Shown: piece by piece, positions 59,614-64,000 of the stretch
Layout: each line of letters starts with the position of its first letter
How positions within the stretch are numbered: the first letter of the stretch is position 1
Assembly: GCF_019703325.1 (NCBI RefSeq)
Contig: NZ_AP024819.1
Coordinates: forward strand, 186,001 to 250,000
Source: Helicobacter sp. NHP19-012
Lineage (GTDB): Bacteria > Campylobacterota > Campylobacteria > Campylobacterales > Helicobacteraceae
Direction of reading: 5' to 3'
Length of the DNA: 64,000 nucleotides
Program-made: the position numbers and the translations under genes
Notes under the pieces: model-generated
Databases searched by the model: none
What the model was told of the DNA's origin: nothing
What the model saw: the letters and a program-made list of their open reading frames with translations, nothing else

Positions 59614-60549
59614 TTAGCGTTTTTTAGACTTTTCGTCTAAAAGATTTTGCGCCTCTTTGCCCTGATCGCTCTTAGGGTAGAGTTTGGCGACTGATTGCAA
59701 GAATTTTTTATAGTTGGCGTGATCTTTGAGGTTTTTAAACGCCCAAGCAGTGTGGTAGAGTAAAATAGGCATGTAGTTGACTTTGTCGTCAAGCATTGCG
59801 CTTTTTTTGTAAAAGGCAATGGCGGATTGGTAAGCTTTATTAAAATAGGCCGACTCGCCTGCCATGTATTCGTGGTAAGCGGGCTTAAAGGGCAGACTAG
59901 CCAGCCACGCAAAGCGTTCCTCTGCCTCTTTGTAGCGTTTTTGCTTAAAGAGTTCGCGTGCCTCTTTAGCAATCTTTTCTTTCTGTGTTGGGTCTTTGTT
60001 AAAGGCCGACTCTTTTTTAGCTTTTAACATTTGGACTTGTAAAGATGCTAATTCTCTAAGCTTCTTGTTGTTAGCGTTGGCTTGGATATCTATGGATTTT
60101 TGGAGGTTTTGTAATTTAGTGGCAAAGTCAGTGCGCATGTTCTCTAATAATTTTTGGGTATCGGCGTTTTTTTTCTCAAAATTGGCTAAAGCTTCTTGGT
60201 TGGCTTGGATTTGGGTTTTTAAAGTGTCGATGAGTTGGGCTTGTTGCTTGATTAAATCCGCTTGTGCATCTTGGGTGTTTTTTAAGGCTTTTAGGTTGTC
60301 GCTGTGGGTAGCTAGGGTGCTCGTGGCCTTTTTAAGCCTTAGCCCTTGTCCCTCTACAAGGCTTTTTAAGCCCTCCTGCCCTTGTAGTAGACTAGAAGTC
60401 TGCCCTTTGAGCGTGGCTAAAATGTCGCCTAGGTTTTTGTTGCTACTTTGTAAGGTTTTTAGCTCCTGCTTAGTCGCCCCGCTTTGCAACTCAAAGGCGG
60501 AAGGCTCGGCGCATAAAAGCCCCCCCACCAACAAAAGCGAAAAACGCAC
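59614..60549 (-). CDS. cpoB: Tol-Pal-associated periplasmic protein CpoB/YbgF
   Basis: A 311-residue protein starting at a GTG that overlaps the pal stop (TAGTG). A signal peptide (residues 1-18), a long coiled coil (40-180) with many Q, L, K heptads and C-terminal TPR repeats (residues 195-300) match CpoB. It coordinates Tol-Pal with peptidoglycan synthesis during division. Sits directly after pal, before slyD. Confidence 0.9.
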   Translation of the reverse strand: MRFSLLLVGGLLCAEPSAFELQSGATKQELKTLQSSNKNLGDILATLKGQTSSLLQGQEGLKSLVEGQGLRLKKATSTLATHSDNLKALKNTQDAQADLIKQQAQLIDTLKTQIQANQEALANFEKKNADTQKLLENMRTDFATKLQNLQKSIDIQANANNKKLRELASLQVQMLKAKKESAFNKDPTQKEKIAKEARELFKQKRYKEAEERFAWLASLPFKPAYHEYMAGESAYFNKAYQSAIAFYKKSAMLDDKVNYMPILLYHTAWAFKNLKDHANYKKFLQSVAKLYPKSDQGKEAQNLLDEKSKKR

Positions 60550-61106
60550 TAATCCACGACCTTAATGTCCACACGGCGGTTTTTGCGGTAGCACGCTTTT
60601 GTTTTTTCTTGGCAAATAGGCTTGGTTTCCCCAAAGCTCACCACTTTAATATCGTCTGCGCTAATGCCCTTGATTGTGAGGACTTCTTTTACGCTCAAGC
60701 CCCGTTTATTGCCCAGAGCAAAATTATATTCGCCCGTGCCAAACTCATCAGTGTTGCCCTCTAAGAGCACTTTCATGCCATATTCTTGGATTTTTTTCAC
60801 GGCTTCGTCGATCGCGCTTTGCATGTCTTCGCGCACATTGTATTTGTCAAAGTCAAAGTACACTTGCCCAACAATTGTGCCACTCTCTACATGGGGTTTG
60901 GGGGGTTCGGGTTTTTCTATGGGATTGGATTGGACTTCTTCTTTAGGCACGGTGTGCTCTTCAGATGGGGGAGTAGGCTTTGGAGCTGCTTGTTGGGCTT
61001 GTGGGGCGGGTTTTGGTGTAGGTGCCACTTCACTTTTGTGATTGCTAGCACACCCCGTCATTAATGCGCACGCTAAAGCTACACTGGCTAAAAACCACTT
61101 CTTCAT
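60549..61106 (-). CDS. pal: Peptidoglycan-associated lipoprotein Pal
   Basis: A 185-residue outer-membrane lipoprotein. Lipobox LMTGC gives C19, followed by a Pro/Ala/Gln-rich linker and an OmpA-like peptidoglycan-binding domain with GNTDEFGTGEYNFALGNKRG. It tethers the outer membrane to peptidoglycan. ATG 61106 has AAGGAG; the longer frame to 61136 lacks a ribosome site. Own promoter at 61148. Confidence 0.96.
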   Translation of the reverse strand: MKKWFLASVALACALMTGCASNHKSEVAPTPKPAPQAQQAAPKPTPPSEEHTVPKEEVQSNPIEKPEPPKPHVESGTIVGQVYFDFDKYNVREDMQSAIDEAVKKIQEYGMKVLLEGNTDEFGTGEYNFALGNKRGLSVKEVLTIKGISADDIKVVSFGETKPICQEKTKACYRKNRRVDIKVVD

Positions 61107-61147
61107 AAAACTCCTTCGTATTTGTTTAATAGACAAAACAAAACTCG

Positions 61148-61153
61148 ATTATA
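61148..61153 (-). promoter_or_regulatory. -10 box of pal
   Basis: Minus-strand TATAAT lies 41 bp before the pal ATG, after the tolB stop (61184). Confidence 0.6.
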
Positions 61154-61183
61154 CACCCTGCTTTTTTAATGGGACTTAAACAA

Positions 61184-62404
61184 CTACCAATCGAAGGATT
61201 GGACATTGGTATTTTCCAGCGGAAATAAGTAACTTTGGTTGTTTTCTAATAAAATCACACCCAAAGCGTTTTGTGCCGCTGCTTTTTTGATAAACATCAC
61301 CACCTTGCCGTCTTTAGAAAATCGAGGCATTTGGTTCACCCCACTGGCAGTTAAATGGCGGACATAGTCGCCTTTAAGGCTGATTAAGTGTAAATTAAAG
61401 GGGCTTTGTCCATTAGCGTCCCTTTCTTCTCGGCTCACATAGACAATATAATCTCCAAAAGAGGCGACTGAGTCATTGTTTTTAGAGGAAAAGACCACTT
61501 GCTCTACAGGTGCATTAAGACGCAGTTTTTTAAGGTAGATGTTAGGATAACCCGAGCGGTCCGACACAAAAACCATCGCCTTCTCATTTTCGACAAAATT
61601 TCCTAAAACATCGATCCCGCTGTAAGAAGTTAGGCGTTTTAATTCTTTGTTCTTTGTGTCGTAAAGGTAAATGTCTGTTTGCCCTCTAGGAGCTAGAGAG
61701 AGCAGTAACTTACGCCCATCCGCACTCACGCTAGACACGGCTGCCATGCCTTGACTTTGGGTAATCACTTTGCTAGTCCCCGTGTGGATATTATATTTAA
61801 TGATCGTGGGCTGGCGCAGATACTGGGTGTAGTAGATTGCGCTTTGCTCGGCATTCGCCCATTTGGGGAAGACATTGAGTAGGTTATTTTTGATGATCTC
61901 TTGTTGGTAGGTCAGCGTGTAATCGGCGAGCACAATGCTAGTAACCCCGGGGCTTAAGAACTTAGAGAACACCACCATGCGCGCCATCCAATCAATGGGG
62001 GCGGCTTTGACTAGGTTGTTTGCGTCTATGGCGATTTTATGGGCAATGAAAGGGTAGAGCTCTTTGGTGTTGAATTGGTAGTTTTTATTGCTCTGCACCT
62101 CTTTTGTGTTGGCGTTGTAAAGCTTGGCGTTGATGGCATTGGGCTGGCTTGCTTGCAGCTGCACCACGAGTTGCACCCCCTGCGCCTCATTGGCGGGGGC
62201 GTTGAGCCCTAGAGCGTTGAAGTGCCCACTCACTTTAAGATCTGCCACCAACAAATCCGCAATCTTTCGCAAATAGGGGTTGTTGCCAGTGGTCGTAACA
62301 AGGACTTTAGGCAAGCTTTCAATGGTTTTGACAATGTCTAGGGTCGCGTCCGCCGCCCTTGAAAATCCTAAGATCAGACATATTAGCCACACAATCCGCA
62401 TCAT
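61184..62404 (-). CDS. tolB: TolB periplasmic beta-propeller
   Basis: A 406-residue exported protein with an N-terminal domain (residues 20-150) and a six-bladed beta-propeller marked by repeats such as SVSADGRKLLLSLAPRGQTDIYLYD and PRFSKDGKVVMF. It relays force between TolA and Pal. It overlaps the TolA-like gene by ATGA; a second ATG at 62401 fits AAAGGA better. Confidence 0.93.
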   Translation of the reverse strand: MMRIVWLICLILGFSRAADATLDIVKTIESLPKVLVTTTGNNPYLRKIADLLVADLKVSGHFNALGLNAPANEAQGVQLVVQLQASQPNAINAKLYNANTKEVQSNKNYQFNTKELYPFIAHKIAIDANNLVKAAPIDWMARMVVFSKFLSPGVTSIVLADYTLTYQQEIIKNNLLNVFPKWANAEQSAIYYTQYLRQPTIIKYNIHTGTSKVITQSQGMAAVSSVSADGRKLLLSLAPRGQTDIYLYDTKNKELKRLTSYSGIDVLGNFVENEKAMVFVSDRSGYPNIYLKKLRLNAPVEQVVFSSKNNDSVASFGDYIVYVSREERDANGQSPFNLHLISLKGDYVRHLTASGVNQMPRFSKDGKVVMFIKKAAAQNALGVILLENNQSYLFPLENTNVQSFDW

Positions 62405-63087
62405 TTGTCCTTTGTTTTGAAGTTCACTTTTAAAGTGATCGCGCGCCCCTGTGGGTAAGGGGGGAAGCGTTGTTGTTGTAAATGCGCGAGCAAATTTTCA
62501 ATTTGCTGGTTATACTCCCTAAAGGGCGAAAAATCCACAAGGCTAAAATGCATTTGCCCGCTGGGGTAAATGGTGATGAGCGCCCCCACGGAAGTTTTTT
62601 GATCAAAGCTCAACTTCCACTGGGAGTATAAAATTTTATAAATGGCAGTAAACCACGCCTTGTCCTCTTTGAGGGTGCTTTCCTCCTCTTTGGGGACTTG
62701 CACTTCCATTTTTTTGGCTTGTAGGGTTTTGATGTCCTCAAGCTTGGCTAGGCTCTCTTGCAGATCCTTAAATACGCTCGTGCCCGGCTTGCCAAATTGG
62801 ATGTTTCTTAGCAAGTCTTGGGCTCTTTGCAAGTCCTTAGCCTCTTGGGAGTTGGTTTCAGCGGCTTGTTTATCCGGGATTGCGCTAAACATGTCTTTCA
62901 CACCCAGGCCGCTATCAGCTTGGGTAGGGCTAGGGCTAGGGGGTGGGCTATCGATCAAATCCACCTGAATGGGGGGCAGAACCAAGGGAGGGACGCTCTC
63001 AGTGGGTTTTAAAAGCAGTAAACTTAAAAGCAACCCATAACACAATAGGGCCAACAAGCCACAGCCCACAAACAAAAACGCACGCAT
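62401..63087 (-). CDS. tolA: TolA/TonB-type C-terminal energy transducer
   Basis: A 228-residue inner-membrane-anchored protein: one N-terminal helix (residues 5-28), a Pro-rich stretch (LPPIQVDLIDSPPPSP), a coiled segment and a TonB_C-like domain (residues 145-228, WKLSFDQKTSVGALITIYPSGQ). Given the gene order tolQ-tolR-this-tolB-pal it is the TolA of the operon. Assignment rests more on context than on sequence. It overlaps tolR by 1 bp and tolB by 4 bp. Confidence 0.85.
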   Translation of the reverse strand: MRAFLFVGCGLLALLCYGLLLSLLLLKPTESVPPLVLPPIQVDLIDSPPPSPSPTQADSGLGVKDMFSAIPDKQAAETNSQEAKDLQRAQDLLRNIQFGKPGTSVFKDLQESLAKLEDIKTLQAKKMEVQVPKEEESTLKEDKAWFTAIYKILYSQWKLSFDQKTSVGALITIYPSGQMHFSLVDFSPFREYNQQIENLLAHLQQQRFPPYPQGRAITLKVNFKTKDK

Positions 63088-63488
63088 CAGGCACTTGTAA
63101 CTAGAGAAACCTTGTAAAACCCCGCTTCTCTAAGGCTCTTGAGAAGATAAATGATCTTATCGTAAGTGAGGCGTTTGTCTGCCCGCACATGCACGGCCAT
63201 GCTCTTGTCTAGGTGCTTGGCCCACAGATGAAACGAGTCGGCAAAATTGGCGAGCGAATAGGTGTGCTCATTGACATAAATCTTGCCCGCCAAGTCCATA
63301 CGCACCTCTAAAAATTGGGTTTTTGGAGCTTTGGCGCTCTTAGAGCCATGCGGGAGTTGGATGTTTTCTTTATAGGTGATCGTGGGGGTGGCGGTCATCA
63401 AAATGGCTAAGAGCACGAGCATGATGTCCACTAAGGGGGTGATGTTGAGTTCGGGCCTATCGTTGTCCCAAACTTCAAAATCCATCAT
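63087..63488 (-). CDS. tolR: TolR/ExbD proton-channel subunit
   Basis: A 133-residue protein with one N-terminal helix (residues 17-38) carrying the conserved aspartate in NITPLVDIMLVLL, and a periplasmic domain. It works with TolQ to turn proton flow into motion for TolA. Overlaps tolQ by 14 bp. ExbD could be the alternative name, but the following tolA-tolB-pal favour TolR. Confidence 0.9.
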   Translation of the reverse strand: MMDFEVWDNDRPELNITPLVDIMLVLLAILMTATPTITYKENIQLPHGSKSAKAPKTQFLEVRMDLAGKIYVNEHTYSLANFADSFHLWAKHLDKSMAVHVRADKRLTYDKIIYLLKSLREAGFYKVSLVTSA

Positions 63489-64000
63489 GTTCTTTTGCCA
63501 TGAGAAAATCGATCTGCATTTGAGCGTATACGGACAAATCGTAAACCTTGCGCTTTAAGATCAAAAAGAACGAGTAGGCGGGGATGGCGGTTAAAATCCC
63601 CGCGGCTGTGGCAACCAAAGCCTTAGAGATCACAGGGGCGATCACATCAAAGCTCACCTGCCCACTCAAACGCCCAAAGGCTTCTAAAATCTCCACCACC
63701 GTGCCAAAGAGCCCCACAAAGGGGGCGGTGCTGGCGATGATGCTTAAAACCACGAGCCCCGTAGTGTTCTCTTTTAAAAGCTGGTTTTTCCACACCGCCA
63801 GCCACTCTTTGGTGGGCTTTTCGGGTGCGCCACTAAAGAGCATGCCTCTTAGGCGCAAGTCCTTGCGTGCGCCCGCCATGATCGCCTCTAAGGCTTGTTG
63901 TTCTCTGAAAGCATTGCTCTTAATGGAGATATATTTATAAAAAAACACCCAAAGGGTCAAAATTAGATAAAAAGAGAGCAAACCGAGTACAAATAGGGGG
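63475..64000 (-). CDS. tolQ: TolQ/ExbB proton-channel subunit, 5' end cut by window edge
   Basis: At least 175 residues are visible; the frame stays open to base 64000 (PLFVLGLLSFYLIL...), so the true start lies beyond the window. Three membrane helices and the MotA/TolQ signature (GLVVLSIIASTAPFVGLFGTV, then LVATAAGILTAIPAY) are present. It forms the proton channel with TolR. The visible TTG at 63981 is not taken as the start. Confidence 0.9.
   Translation of the reverse strand, partial: PLFVLGLLSFYLILTLWVFFYKYISIKSNAFREQQALEAIMAGARKDLRLRGMLFSGAPEKPTKEWLAVWKNQLLKENTTGLVVLSIIASTAPFVGLFGTVVEILEAFGRLSGQVSFDVIAPVISKALVATAAGILTAIPAYSFFLILKRKVYDLSVYAQMQIDFLMAKEHDGF

Overview
The window is a gene-dense stretch of roughly 50% G+C chromosome from an epsilonproteobacterium. 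It is most likely a gastric Helicobacter outside H. pylori, in the H. felis / H. heilmannii / H. bizzozeronii group. The evidence is the set of Helicobacter-type genes: an HpaA-family lipoprotein, Hop/Hof-like outer membrane proteins ending in aromatic residues, HefABC, UPF0323, UPF0763 and a CheV-ligA block. Short syntenic blocks also match H. pylori order as I remember it (bioD-usp-clpA-panD-ybaB; ispA-surE-queD-queE; glpC-hemN-UPF0763-aroC-rnc-rnhA; corA-pgk-gap; ppa-adk-aspS-cheV-ligA; slyD-cpoB-pal-tolB-tolA-tolR-tolQ). thiG, and modAB without an adjacent modC, argue against H. pylori itself. No phage, insertion sequence, CRISPR array or rRNA was seen.

Layout. 1-5.9 kb: part of a lipoprotein gene, molybdate uptake (modAB), riboflavin synthesis (ribBA), a sodB-thiG-cmoA operon and bioD. 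5.9-15.6 kb: one long plus-strand run with stop/start overlaps: usp, clpA, panD, ybaB, a PDZ protein, ispA, surE, a lipoprotein, queD, queE, recJ. 15.6-24.6 kb: small transporters, a gene-poor 530-bp stretch, an HpaA paralogue, a phosphoesterase, an ABC-F ATPase, an MFS exporter, ccoG, a coiled-coil protein and an outer membrane protein. 24.6-32.1 kb: a minus-strand operon (SurA-like chaperone, LapB-like TPR protein, rnhA, rnc, aroC, UPF0763, hemN, glpC). 32.3-38.8 kb: clpB, a decayed chemoreceptor gene, rpe, a CAU tRNA overlapping rodA, a TSUP permease and rnhB. 38.8-44.9 kb: the UPF0323 lipoprotein, a glutathionylspermidine-synthase-like gene, a membrane protein, corA, pgk, gap, HU. 45-50.8 kb: tRNA-Arg, hefABC and an outer membrane protein. 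50.8-56.7 kb: minus-strand cheV-aspS-adk-ppa-trpE-trpG. 56.8-64 kb: ligA, then the Tol-Pal envelope operon with slyD on the minus strand.

The most unusual protein is the NAD-dependent DNA ligase. Where the family has one four-cysteine zinc finger, this one encodes eight paired-cysteine motifs (about four zinc ribbons), making it about 90 residues longer than usual. Other points of note are a tRNA gene whose 5' half and apparent promoter lie inside rodA, a predicted leaderless rpe transcript, an isolated thiG, and a chemoreceptor relic.

Seven genes (clpA, ispA, recJ, the TSUP permease, hefC, trpE twice, ligA) have reading frames broken at or near short homopolymers. Each is repaired by one base and the protein is otherwise intact. 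This pattern looks more like base-calling error in the assembly than mass pseudogenization, so these genes are listed at full extent with the lesion noted.
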